DNA from: CAZAGD01 sp049699975
Lineage (GTDB): Bacteria; Desulfobacterota; SM23-61
DNA: 21,949 nt
NCBI GenBank assembly: GCA_049699975.1
Contig: JBNAWB010000035.1
Span: 1 to 21,949, forward strand
Direction: 5' to 3'
Numbering within the stretch: the first letter of the stretch is position 1; every line of letters starts with the position of its first letter. The position numbers and the translations under genes were made by a program. Below, piece by piece: positions 15,191 through 21,949 of the stretch. The notes beneath the pieces were generated by a model. The model saw nothing but the letters and a program-made list of their open reading frames with translations. It searched no databases and was not told where the DNA came from.

Positions 15191-15705
15191 GTTTTTTTCT
15201 ATCTCGACTTACTCTTGATTCTAAAGCCTATAATACTTTAAACCTAAACACAGTGGAAATCTTTTTTCAGAAGTCTCCAGGGAAAGATAAAGGAGACAAA
15301 CGAGGGATAAAGGGCCTCAAGTATCGAGTCATTTCCAAAGGGTTGACTACTCCCGAAAGAGAAACCGGAGAAGATGGACGAGTGGAAATGCACATTCAAG
15401 GAGACCAAGCAACCCTCCAGCTTCTCTGGGAAGGCAAAGCTGTGGCTGAATATATCATAACTATTAGCAATGCCGACCTGGCCCCTGAGACTACCTTATT
15501 AGGGCAGCAGCAGCGGTTGCGCATCTTAGGCTATCAATTGGGACATGCGGGGAATGACCAGAATGGAGTTGACGGAAATAAGCAATGGGAGACCGAACTT
15601 TCCATTTTAGATTTTCAAGCTGATCATGGGCTGACAATTAATTGTATCAATGGAGAAGCAGATCAACCGACTCAAGCCAAACTTAAAACCGAAGTGGGAT
15701 GGTAA
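15187..15705 (+). CDS. LysM-less relative: transthyretin-like plus peptidoglycan-binding-like (172 aa)
   Basis: The protein lacks LysM but keeps the other two parts in the same order. A beta-domain at about 20-98 (TVEIFFQKSP, GLKYRVISKGLTTPERETGE, DGRVEMHIQGD) resembles the transthyretin-like domain. A helical domain at about 105-172 (TLLGQQQRLRILGYQLGHAG, LSILDFQADHGLTINCINGE, ADQPTQAKLKTEVGW) has the PG_binding_1 pattern of a QxRLxxLGY helix and a LxxFQxxHGL helix. There is no signal peptide. It starts by ATGA overlap with LysM-3 and ends 6 bases before the metalloprotease gene. It may be a second adaptor or a wall-binding subunit that travels with the protease. The domain calls are from pattern only. 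Confidence 0.85.
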   Translation: MSFFLSRLTLDSKAYNTLNLNTVEIFFQKSPGKDKGDKRGIKGLKYRVISKGLTTPERETGEDGRVEMHIQGDQATLQLLWEGKAVAEYIITISNADLAPETTLLGQQQRLRILGYQLGHAGNDQNGVDGNKQWETELSILDFQADHGLTINCINGEADQPTQAKLKTEVGW

Positions 15706-15711
15706 ATTATT

Positions 15712-16899
15712 ATGGCTATTCATGTGAAAGCATTCAAAAAAGCCAAAGAAGCAAAGATTCATTCCCAAATAATTGCGCCCATCCGCTTCACGCGCGCCTG
15801 TACTGGAGCTCCCCAAAAAGATTGTCCTGATGTAGATTGCCGCGGGTTTGAGATGGCCACCAGACCAAGGACATGGGGGGTGACAGAAGTGCGCGGGGCC
15901 ATGGTTGGGCTCACTGTTGGGGATGCCATAAAGGTTCGATTGTCGCGAGAAGACATTGATGATCATTGTCCTCTTTATGTTACTAGCGATAAACCAAACC
16001 TTGTTCAAATTGTTTCTCCATCACCAGGGGAACCCGTCGGAGCTGATGGAATAATTCAATTAAGAGGTATAAGAGACGTAAGAGATGACACAGCCATAAT
16101 TAAAGTTCATTTAGGATCTCCAGAAGGGCCGGTCATTGGCGAGCTGGAACCGCATACCTTCAATCTGATAAAAGTTAATGTTTGCGTCCATCGGGTTACC
16201 CTCCAGGGAGCGAACCATGGTATTCCAGCCATGACCGGGCGAAGTGATGCCGATATTACCGCTATGTTTAAAGTGGTTAATGCAATTTGGCGTCCATGCG
16301 GGATTGAATTTGTCATTAAAGAAAGTAGAACCCCAACTTTTACATTGAATTCGACCACGGCGCTGATTACAGGTCCGCGGCAAGGCTGTGTAGTCATTGA
16401 CAATTCAAACAATTGGGCAGTACAACATACAGAATTGATGGGTAAGAACCCCAGACGACATATGGTCAATGTGTATTTTGTTAATCGGATTTGGGATATA
16501 ACAGATCCAAATGGAGGAGGGACATTAGGAATCGGCACAAGTATGACTGCTGGCTATGGCCATTATGGTGTTACTTTGCCTGACGGAGCTGATGGGAATG
16601 ATTTAGCTCATGAATTAGGTCATGTCCTGAATTTAGATTTCCATGGGGGAGGTGTAATAAGCCATGCAGATGACAATGCAACCACAAAGCATTTTCGACA
16701 AGATATTTTGACTCGGCGTCGATTAATGCACAGTTATAATCCCCATCCAGTAGAAACTGGAGAACCACCTTATAGAGGAAATGTGGGTTATGGGCCTGAT
16801 TTGCGAGGATGTTTAATTACTCTTAAAGATTTGCCTAATGATGATACTGATGGAGAAGTGGCTGAAGCGCGAAAACGGGCCCGAGGTCCTATACCATGA
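15712..16899 (+). CDS. Metzincin-like zinc metalloprotease, putative T6SS effector (395 aa)
   Basis: Residues 1 to about 150 are a beta-rich domain with several Cys (TRACTGAPQKDCPDVDCRGF), perhaps for binding. About 160-395 is the protease: VNVCVHRVTLQG, an ITAMFKVVNAIWRPCGIEF segment, then DLAHELGHVLNLDFHGG with His300, Glu301 and His304. A third His at 311 is a probable ligand and Met339 in RRLMHSYNP fits a Met-turn. In classical metzincins the third His is six residues after the second, in HExxHxxGxxH; here Gly is replaced by Asn307 and the third His is seven after, so the site is a variant. No signal peptide, so export would need the T6SS. It is followed by an overlapping exported HEAT protein, a likely immunity partner. 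Which bond it cuts is unknown; wall peptides or periplasmic proteins are possible. Confidence 0.87.
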   Translation: MAIHVKAFKKAKEAKIHSQIIAPIRFTRACTGAPQKDCPDVDCRGFEMATRPRTWGVTEVRGAMVGLTVGDAIKVRLSREDIDDHCPLYVTSDKPNLVQIVSPSPGEPVGADGIIQLRGIRDVRDDTAIIKVHLGSPEGPVIGELEPHTFNLIKVNVCVHRVTLQGANHGIPAMTGRSDADITAMFKVVNAIWRPCGIEFVIKESRTPTFTLNSTTALITGPRQGCVVIDNSNNWAVQHTELMGKNPRRHMVNVYFVNRIWDITDPNGGGTLGIGTSMTAGYGHYGVTLPDGADGNDLAHELGHVLNLDFHGGGVISHADDNATTKHFRQDILTRRRLMHSYNPHPVETGEPPYRGNVGYGPDLRGCLITLKDLPNDDTDGEVAEARKRARGPIP

Positions 16900-17926
16900 A
16901 AAAGATTATTTTTTATTTTTTAATGGTGCTAAGTTATCAAATTAGTTTATACTCTTATTCACTGGGCAGTCCAAAGGAGGGGCGAATGGAACCCAGACAA
17001 ATAGAAGAAATGATCCTTAGAAAAGATTGGCAAGTAACAGAATATATAAGGAAAATGGATCGATCATTTATTCCAATGCTCTTGAAATTAACCAAAAATC
17101 CTGACTGGGAGGTAAGGCAGCTATCTTTAATTTGCTTAGCCCATCTCAAAACTCGCGAATCGGCTCAGGCTTTAGCCGACGCTCTCTTAGACGAGGATGT
17201 GAACGTGCGTGGGTATGCTGCCGGTCTGCTTCAAGAGGCTTATGATCCAATTATTCTTCCCCAATTGTTGACCGCCCTGAAAAAAAGTGAAGATGATCAC
17301 GTGCGCTCCCAGATTGTTTTAGTGATTGGCCGGATAGGAAATGAAGAAACGAAGGAAGAATTAAAGAAGATTCTGGCGCTGGAAAAAGATAAAACAATGC
17401 GGGCAAATATAATTCAAGCTTTAGCCCGTTTGCAGGATGAAGACTCCCGTCAAAATATTCTGAGTGAATTGAAATCTGCCACTCCTAAAGTTAGATTTGA
17501 TGCCATTCAGAAGATTGAGTACATTGGTGATAAAGAAATGGCTTTGCATTTAGAGCCGTTGCTCGATGATAAAACTCCAGCCATAACCTTAACCGCTTCG
17601 GCAACACAAGCAGTTACCGTACACATAAATGAGGCAGCAGTGAAAGCGATAGCCGTAATCTATAATCAACCTTTTTCTTTCCGGATTGAAAATCTTCGCC
17701 CGTGCATAGATCAAGAGATCCAAGAAGCTAAGCAATATCTAAAAAAAATTAGAGCTTCTTCNNNNNNNNNNNNNNNNNNNNNNNNNNNNNNNNNNNNNNN
17801 NNNNNNNNNNNNNNNNNNNNNNNNNNNNNNNNNNNNNNNNNNNNNNNNNNNNNNNNNNNNNTAGATCAAGAGATCCAAGAAGCTAAGCAATATCTAAAAA
17901 AAATTAGAGCTTCTTCTATGAAATAA
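16896..17926 (+). CDS. Exported HEAT-repeat protein, candidate immunity protein (interrupted by a false gap)
   Basis: Residues 1 to about 22 (MKKIIFYFLMVLSYQISLYS) are a signal peptide, so the protein should be periplasmic. About 60-200 consists of HEAT/PBS-lyase-type helical pairs (NPDWEVRQLSLICLAHLKT, DVNVRGYAAGLLQEAY, DDHVRSQIVLVIGRIGNEET, KDKTMRANIIQALARLQDED), which bind other proteins. Gene start ATG 16896 overlaps the metalloprotease stop (ATGA). The frame enters a 100-base N gap at 17762, but the 55 bases before and after the gap are identical. Collapsing them gives a continuous 291-residue protein that ends ...IRASSMK at TAA 17924-17926. An exported binding protein right behind a periplasm-acting toxin candidate is the usual immunity arrangement. 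No membrane anchor or catalytic motif is seen. Confidence 0.85.
17762..17861. other. Assembly gap 2 (100 N) that duplicates a 55-base overlap
   Basis: Bases 17707-17761 and 17862-17916 are identical over 55 bases. The exact 100 N between them is a placeholder. Contig ends sharing one k-mer length are typical of de Bruijn graph assemblies, so the gap has probably no missing sequence and one overlap copy should be removed. Confidence 0.9.
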
Positions 17927-17991
17927 TAATAATAAAATTATTCGGTTAGAGATAGACAATTTTAAAAAATTCAAGAAAAATGGAGAGACAA

Positions 17992-18150
17992 ATGATCAAA
18001 AGAGAACAGAACAATAAAAAGGTTAAGGACCTTTTCGGGGCGGATCTCTACTGTTGGCAAGAGCCTTTTGGAGCAGATCTATATGCCCAGAGACCCCTAT
18101 TCAGTCCGGAGTATTATTGCGATATAAATAGCAAGATAATTTACCGATAA
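17992..18150 (+). CDS. Small protein with repeated FGADLY motif (52 aa)
   Basis: This 52-residue ORF starts at ATG 17992 with GGAGAGA at 17982-17988 and stops with TAA at 18148-18150, 35 bases before the YkgJ-type gene. It is Lys/Arg/Asn-rich at the start, then has two copies of FGADLY (residues 15-20 and 26-31) linked by CWQEP, and ends with SPEYYCDINSKIIYR. The two FGADLY copies differ at five of six third codon positions (TTC/TTT, GGG/GGA, GCG/GCA, CTC/CTA, TAC/TAT) while the peptide is the same, which argues for selection at the protein level and so for a real gene. There is no signal peptide. Function is unknown. A peptide precursor, a small regulator or a subunit partner of YkgJ are all possible and none is shown. 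Confidence 0.6.
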   Translation: MIKREQNNKKVKDLFGADLYCWQEPFGADLYAQRPLFSPEYYCDINSKIIYR

Positions 18151-18185
18151 TTTAACTTTTTGGGCTTACGGCCTCAATAAATTAA

Positions 18186-18986
18186 ATGCTTCTTTCTGAT
18201 GAGTCAGGAGAGGTAAAGGTATTTACCCTCTCTATAGAAACCCCTGATGGACAGCTTCCTCCAGCGCGGGTTCAGGTGCCCAATATTCCGCTGCGGCTCA
18301 CCAATCTCATTCCTCCCTTGCAGCAGCTTTGTAATGGCTTAGTGGAATTAGCCATTCGCCGAGAAATGCAGAAGGGGGCCAAAGTTAGTTGTCAAAAAGG
18401 ATGCGGAATATGCTGCTGCCAGCTTGTTCCTTTGTCTCCCCCGGAGGCTTTCTTTTTTGCAGATTACATGCGTAGCCTCCCCTTGGAGAGAAGAGAGGAA
18501 TTAGAAAGGCGATTCTGCCTCATCAGGGAAGCTATGAGAGATAAGGGGCTTATGGGGAGGTTAGAGAAAATTGAAGACACAGGCGAACATAAAACATTGG
18601 GGGAAAAATATTTTCAAATGGGCCTGCCTTGTCCATTCTTGGAAGATAATTCCTGCAGTATTCACCCCATTAGACCTTTTTCCTGTCGGGAGTACAATGT
18701 AATATCTCCGCCAGAACTATGCCGCGATCCGCTTAATAATGAAGTAAAGACAGTCTGGATTCCCCGTAGTATGCTGGTAGCCATGGCCAGGCTTGCGGCG
18801 GAATTATACCAAGTTCCGTTAATGACCATTCCTTTAACTTTGTCTCTTGATTGGGCAAAGCAGCATGAGGCATTTAGTAAACAGACTTGGCCAGGGATCT
18901 GGTTATTTGAGAAAATGATGGAAGTAGCCACGGGGGAAAAGTTGGAAGATTCAAAATGGAGTGCGCCGAGCTCGCTGAGAAATTGA
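18186..18986 (+). CDS. YkgJ-family cysteine-cluster protein (266 aa)
   Basis: YkgJ-type proteins (formerly UPF0153) bind zinc or an iron-sulfur centre through conserved cysteines; their reaction is mostly unknown. The first cluster is C69-x3-C73-x2-C76-C77-C78 in SCQKGCGICCCQLVPLSPPE. The second is C149, C157 and C167 in LPCPFLEDNSCSIHPIRPFS followed by CREYNV. The spacing and the RPFSCREY ending are typical. About 35 N-terminal residues come before the domain (DESGEVKVFTLSIETPDGQL), and a C-terminal helical part of about 90 residues is longer than the shortest family members. No signal peptide is seen, so it is cytoplasmic. ATG 18186 has only a weak ribosome site. It could be co-transcribed with the 52-aa ORF 35 bases upstream. 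Confidence 0.9.
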   Translation: MLLSDESGEVKVFTLSIETPDGQLPPARVQVPNIPLRLTNLIPPLQQLCNGLVELAIRREMQKGAKVSCQKGCGICCCQLVPLSPPEAFFFADYMRSLPLERREELERRFCLIREAMRDKGLMGRLEKIEDTGEHKTLGEKYFQMGLPCPFLEDNSCSIHPIRPFSCREYNVISPPELCRDPLNNEVKTVWIPRSMLVAMARLAAELYQVPLMTIPLTLSLDWAKQHEAFSKQTWPGIWLFEKMMEVATGEKLEDSKWSAPSSLRN

Positions 18987-19432
18987 AATTCTCCTTCACC
19001 TGACCTTTTCTTCTCGAGGCTGTGTTGGAATGGGGCGAAAAGGCCGGAGGCAGGCTGGAGGAAGGCTGAAGACAGGCCAGAGGCAGGCATTCATTCAGAA
19101 TCATGAGGCAGTGAATCTTCCATAAGTACGGGCGGATTTAGAAGCTTAATCATACTGCTTAGTTTAACAATCCGCCCGCCCTTTGCGGAAAATCGTTAGT
19201 GAATTTTGAACATCTTCTTCTCCCGCCGATGCTTCTTCACTCATGCCTGCCTCATGCCAGCCTCTGGCCTGTACACCAAAAATTAGATATTTATCAATTA
19301 TGAAATGGTTTCCTCGGGGAAAGGAGAGTTGAGGGGCCATATGTGAGGGGAGAAAAAGAAAAGGAAAAAAATTACCATTGAGAAGGAGAGTCTAAAGGGC
19401 TCTCTTATTAGGGAGAGAAAGGAGAGAAGAAG
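18987..19432 (+). other. Gene-free region with a nested inverted repeat
   Basis: The 446 bases hold Gly-codon-like AGGC-rich short direct repeats at 19040-19090, a nested inverted repeat (19073-19271) and then an A/G-rich stretch with a strong ribosome site for the next gene. ORFs here on the minus strand run over the repeat and the end of the YkgJ gene and lack ribosome sites; I do not accept them. Confidence 0.55.
19073..19271. repeat. Nested inverted repeat of about 200 bases
   Basis: Outer arms: 19073-19090 (CAGGCCAGAGGCAGGCAT) and 19254-19271 are inverted and match at 17 of 18 bases. A looser inner match (GAGGCA with TGCCTC, GTGAA with TTCAC) continues. The centre has a perfect 10-bp stem, CGGGCGGATT at 19129-19138 with AATCCGCCCG at 19169-19178, around a 30-base loop. 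It could be a miniature element, a structured RNA or a site for a recombinase. No known class is recognised. Confidence 0.6.
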
Positions 19433-20212
19433 ATGGCGAAATCAATATGGCTAAGTTCTTTGGTGCGGGCCGAGGAGGAGATTAAAAAATTAATTACCCA
19501 GATGAAGACTTACGGAATCGAAGTAAATGGGCATTTCTGGGAGGATAATTTAGCTAATATGGCTTGGATGAGTCCGCGGGAGGAATTAATAAAAGCAGAA
19601 GTTGCCCTTTGGCTAATCTTGGCCGATCAGAAAAGTCTGGCCACGCCCACAATTCGTTATGGCCTCTCCCTTTTAGCTATTACTGTTCAGGCTAATAGAG
19701 GCCTTTCTTTTCCAATCATTGTTCTTTTAATGGAAGGAACTCCTCTGGCGGCAGAAGATCTACCCACTTCTTTAAAGAGTGTAGAATTTTTATCTCTCGC
19801 TGACCCTGCTTTGCCAGCCAAACTGGTGGCCAAAGTTCATGCTCCTTCTCCACCTATTTCTTCAGAATACCGCCTGGATGTTTATGGAAATGCCCAGATC
19901 GGGCAATGGTTTGAGATTGGGCCGACCAAGGCTACCTGGTCCGGAGCTATGTTTGGCATCTCTGAAGGGGAGATAACTTTCCATGCTGTGGGTCACAAAG
20001 GATTTCTTCCGGAGCGGGCCGTCCTTAATTATCCTCTAAAAGGAATCAAATTAAATTTAGGAGCAAAAGAATATGTAGCCTGGGCCGCCCAAAATGAGAT
20101 AAATTCCCAAAGTTCTTATTTTGTAAGAGTTAAGGGATTCCCCGCTTCGATCCTCTTCGGCCCTTATGCCCAAGGAGAAGAGGCAGAAGTTTATGTGGTA
20201 AATATTAAATAG
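19433..20212 (+). CDS. Protein with possible TIR-like N-terminus (259 aa)
   Basis: I recognise no firm family. Residues 1 to about 135 alternate strands and helices in a Rossmann-like or TIR-like order: KSIWLSSLVRAEEEIKKLI (strand-helix), TYGIEVNGHFWEDN, REELIKAEVALWLILAD (helix-strand), LSFPIIVLLMEG (strand), EDLPTSLKSVEFLSL and LPAKLVAKVHA. TIR domains often have a Ser/Asp near the first strand and a Glu in the helix after; I see candidate residues but no decisive motif. About 145-259 is beta-rich (RLDVYGNAQIGQWFEIG, MFGISEGEITFHAVGHKGF, EAEVYVVNIK) and may be a binding domain. No signal peptide. GGAG at 19421-19424 is 8 bases before ATG. It ends 2 bases before the convergent reductase gene, without a terminator between. 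A defence role is only a guess. Confidence 0.75.
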   Translation: MAKSIWLSSLVRAEEEIKKLITQMKTYGIEVNGHFWEDNLANMAWMSPREELIKAEVALWLILADQKSLATPTIRYGLSLLAITVQANRGLSFPIIVLLMEGTPLAAEDLPTSLKSVEFLSLADPALPAKLVAKVHAPSPPISSEYRLDVYGNAQIGQWFEIGPTKATWSGAMFGISEGEITFHAVGHKGFLPERAVLNYPLKGIKLNLGAKEYVAWAAQNEINSQSSYFVRVKGFPASILFGPYAQGEEAEVYVVNIK

Positions 20213-20214
20213 AA

Positions 20215-21117
20215 TTATAATTGATCTCTAACTTGAACTCCGGTCAATTCTTCCCATTGAGTTATGATGACGGGATAATATTTTTTGCTTTTCCCGGCGG
20301 CCCGAGCCCATTCGTAAACTTGCATGGCCAAAGCAGTGAAGGGAAGGGGAACGTGGAGGCCTTTAGCTGTATCCAGAGCCAACCCTAAATCCTTCATCAT
20401 ATAATCAACAGAGAAACGACCTTCAGGGAAGAGACCCTTCATGGCAGATTGGCCAATTTGATTTTGCAAAGCAAAGCTACCTGCTGAGCCTGCGCTAAGG
20501 GCTTCAAAAAGAACTTTAGGCTGCACACCTGCTTTTACTCCCAATACGAAGGCTTCGGAAAGAACAGCTACGGTGGAGCCTAAAATAAGGTTGTTTATCA
20601 TTTTAACGACATGGCCGCACCCCACTTCACCCACATGAAAAATATCTGTACCCATAGCTTTTAATATATCACGGCATTCTTCATAAACTTCTTTTTTGCC
20701 CCCCGCGAATATGCTTAAAGTTCCGGCTACTGCCGCTGGCACTCCTCGGGCCACTGGAGCATCGAGCATATTTACGCCTCTTTCTTCCAATTTAGTAGCT
20801 ATTTCTCTGCTGGTTAAAGGATCGATGGTACTCATCTCAATCAAAGTTGAACCAGATTTTAGGCCGGCTATTATTCCATCGGGCCCCAGAACAGCCGTGC
20901 GCACTTCGGCAGGTCCGGGAAGAATGGTAATTACTACGGGACAATTAGCGGCTACTTCTTTGCCAGAAGCTGCAGGACGAGCTCCTTTAGAGGTTAGTGT
21001 TTCAATCTTTTCAGGGACAATGTCGTAAACCATGAGGGAAAACCCTTTTTGGAGCAGATTTAAGGCCATTGGTTTCCCCATCGCTCCCAGACCAATAAAT
21101 CCGATTTCTCTGACCAT
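20215..21117 (-). CDS. 3-Hydroxyisobutyrate dehydrogenase-family reductase (300 aa)
   Basis: The family reduces or oxidises short beta-hydroxy acids (3-hydroxyisobutyrate, tartronate semialdehyde, D-glycerate-type) with NAD(P). A Rossmann start GFIGLGAMGKPMALNLL has Gly9-x-Gly11-x-x-Gly14. The substrate-binding segment is DAPVARGVPAAVAGTLSI (119-136), where most relatives have SGG in place of ARG. The catalytic Lys is Lys172 in GCGHVVKMINN, with Asn176. The C-terminal helical domain with KDLGLALDTAK is complete. Length 300 is usual. Asp32 after the second strand (VYDIVPEK) would favour NAD over NADP, though the exact substrate cannot be told. GAGGAGG lies just upstream on the minus strand. 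It is downstream of the phospholipase-like gene with 24 bases between, so the two share a transcript. No link to the T6SS is evident. Confidence 0.92.
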   Translation of the reverse strand: MVREIGFIGLGAMGKPMALNLLQKGFSLMVYDIVPEKIETLTSKGARPAASGKEVAANCPVVITILPGPAEVRTAVLGPDGIIAGLKSGSTLIEMSTIDPLTSREIATKLEERGVNMLDAPVARGVPAAVAGTLSIFAGGKKEVYEECRDILKAMGTDIFHVGEVGCGHVVKMINNLILGSTVAVLSEAFVLGVKAGVQPKVLFEALSAGSAGSFALQNQIGQSAMKGLFPEGRFSVDYMMKDLGLALDTAKGLHVPLPFTALAMQVYEWARAAGKSKKYYPVIITQWEELTGVQVRDQL

Positions 21118-21141
21118 ATCTTCCTCCTCTTTAAAAATCCC

Positions 21142-21717
21142 CTATTCTTTCTGGCCAGTTACTTTGACTTTTTTAAAATATTCTATTAATTCTCTGGCTA
21201 ACTCTGGCGAACGCATGAGGATGGAGACCTCATTATTATTAGTTAAAGCATAGAAGGTCCAGTTGGTGCTCCCCAGCAAAATAATTTGTTCATCTACAAC
21301 CAGGCATTTGGCGTGCATGGTTTTAAGAGGTGAGTCGTAAATAACTTCCACACCTCCCGCAGCCAAGATTTTTCCAGTCTGTTGATTTCTGACTGTGGTG
21401 CGATCTCTGCTCTCTTTAACTTCCAAAATGACTTCAACTTTTATTCCTCTTTGACGCGCGGCAATTAATTCTTTGATGAGCAAGTTGGAAGGAGTTTCCG
21501 GATGTTTTTCATAATAGGCCATTTCGAACATCATCACCCGAATAGAAGATTTAGCTTCCTGAATAATCTTGCGGGCGATGGGAAAATAATTAGTATCGGT
21601 TATCAATTGGGCAACTGGCCAAGAGGCGCTAAGGGAGATTGAAGGAATTAAAATTAAGAATAGAAAGAAGAAAAGAAATATTTTAAGTTGGAAAGAAGAA
21701 TTATTATTTTTCTTCAT
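21142..21717 (-). CDS. Exported single-HKD phospholipase D-like nuclease (191 aa)
   Basis: A single-motif phospholipase D superfamily member of the Nuc type, in which two copies join to form one active site. I start it at ATG 21717, preceded by GGAGAAG; an upstream TTG (21732) would add five residues. Residues 1-30 (MKKNNNSSFQLKIFLFFFLF, then LILIPSISLSA) form a signal peptide, so it acts outside the cytoplasm. The HKD site is complete: His135, Lys137, Asp142, then Gly149-Ser150-Thr-Asn152 in MHAKCLVVDEQIILLGSTNW. Before it come IRVMMFEMAYY and RGIKVEVILEV, typical of the fold. The likely activity is phosphodiester cleavage (DNA or lipid). Its stop is 24 bases before the reductase start. A link to the T6SS is not suggested by the order or strand. 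Confidence 0.92.
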   Translation of the reverse strand: MKKNNNSSFQLKIFLFFFLFLILIPSISLSASWPVAQLITDTNYFPIARKIIQEAKSSIRVMMFEMAYYEKHPETPSNLLIKELIAARQRGIKVEVILEVKESRDRTTVRNQQTGKILAAGGVEVIYDSPLKTMHAKCLVVDEQIILLGSTNWTFYALTNNNEVSILMRSPELARELIEYFKKVKVTGQKE

Positions 21718-21776
21718 GGACTTCTCCAGCAAATTATCTTACGCTTTTTAATAATTTTTTCTCTTCCGTATTATAT

Positions 21777-21833
21777 CCCTCCTCCCTTCCTTTTGAAAAG
21801 GGAAGAATAACGGGGAGAGGGTGGGGTGAAGGG
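21777..21833. repeat. Interspersed palindromic repeat, copy 4
   Basis: CCCTCCTCCCTTCC followed by TTTTGAAAAGGGAAG and then GGGGAGAGG (21812-21820) with a GTGGGGTGAAGGG tail. It is a looser member of the family at 791, 8009 and 11677. It lies upstream of the phospholipase-like gene. The rest of the window end (21834-21949) shows no gene. Confidence 0.55.
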
Positions 21834-21949
21834 AAAATTTAATGGGTTAATCACGTAATATCCCCCTTTTCAGTGATGCATTTTGGTTAAAATTATAAAA
21901 CTGACCGTCGATCACTTTTGAAATTCGTACCTACTTCAGGCGGGAGGGA

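Noticed and set aside
18662..19090. 142-residue minus-strand ORF over the YkgJ gene end
   Set aside because: It is antisense to the conserved second Cys cluster and runs into the inverted repeat; no domain.

Overview
The window comes from a Gram-negative bacterium carrying a type VI secretion system (T6SS). Two exact 100-base N gaps, one flanked by an identical 55-base overlap, indicate a scaffolded and probably metagenomic assembly. No rRNA or tRNA is present and no gene is taxonomically decisive, so I do not name a lineage. The base composition is moderate and becomes visibly AT-richer between about 8 and 14.6 kb.

Layout. Bases 1-7974 (+) hold the end of a T6SS structural and loading operon: tssG (5' end outside the window), tssH/clpV, tssI/vgrG with a C-terminal transthyretin-like extension, a PAAR tip gene, an unassigned 277-aa protein and a DUF2169 adaptor. 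Bases 8284-17926 (+) are accessory. Three paralogous genes with an N-terminal LysM domain head three successive blocks. Block 1 is LysM-1, a 201-aa acidic-tailed protein and a 663-aa putative effector with a hydrophobic C-terminal hairpin. Block 2 is a LysM-2 cut off by REP-type repeats, then an exported beta-propeller-like protein and a REP-associated (Y1/HUH) transposase. Block 3 is LysM-3, a LysM-less relative, a metzincin-like zinc metalloprotease and an exported HEAT-repeat protein, all tightly coupled. Bases 17992-20212 (+) hold a 52-aa ORF with a repeated motif, a YkgJ-type cysteine-cluster protein, a large nested inverted repeat and a 259-aa protein with a possible TIR-like N-terminus. 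Bases 20215-21717 (-) hold an exported single-HKD phospholipase D-like nuclease and a 3-hydroxyisobutyrate-dehydrogenase-family reductase.

How it may work together. TssG builds the baseplate, VgrG and PAAR form the spike, and ClpV recycles the contracted sheath. The LysM proteins carry a central transthyretin-like domain similar in pattern to the VgrG extension, plus a C-terminal peptidoglycan-binding-like domain. My inference is that they are interchangeable docking or wall-binding modules, each paired with its own cargo. The metalloprotease and the exported HEAT protein with overlapping start/stop look like an effector-immunity pair.

Repeats. A REP/RAYT family (core GGGGACGGTTCT) has spread through 11.8-14.2 kb, truncated LysM-2 and supplies the last codons of its own transposase. 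A second family (CCTCTCCCC/GGGGAGAGG) occurs in four intergenic regions.
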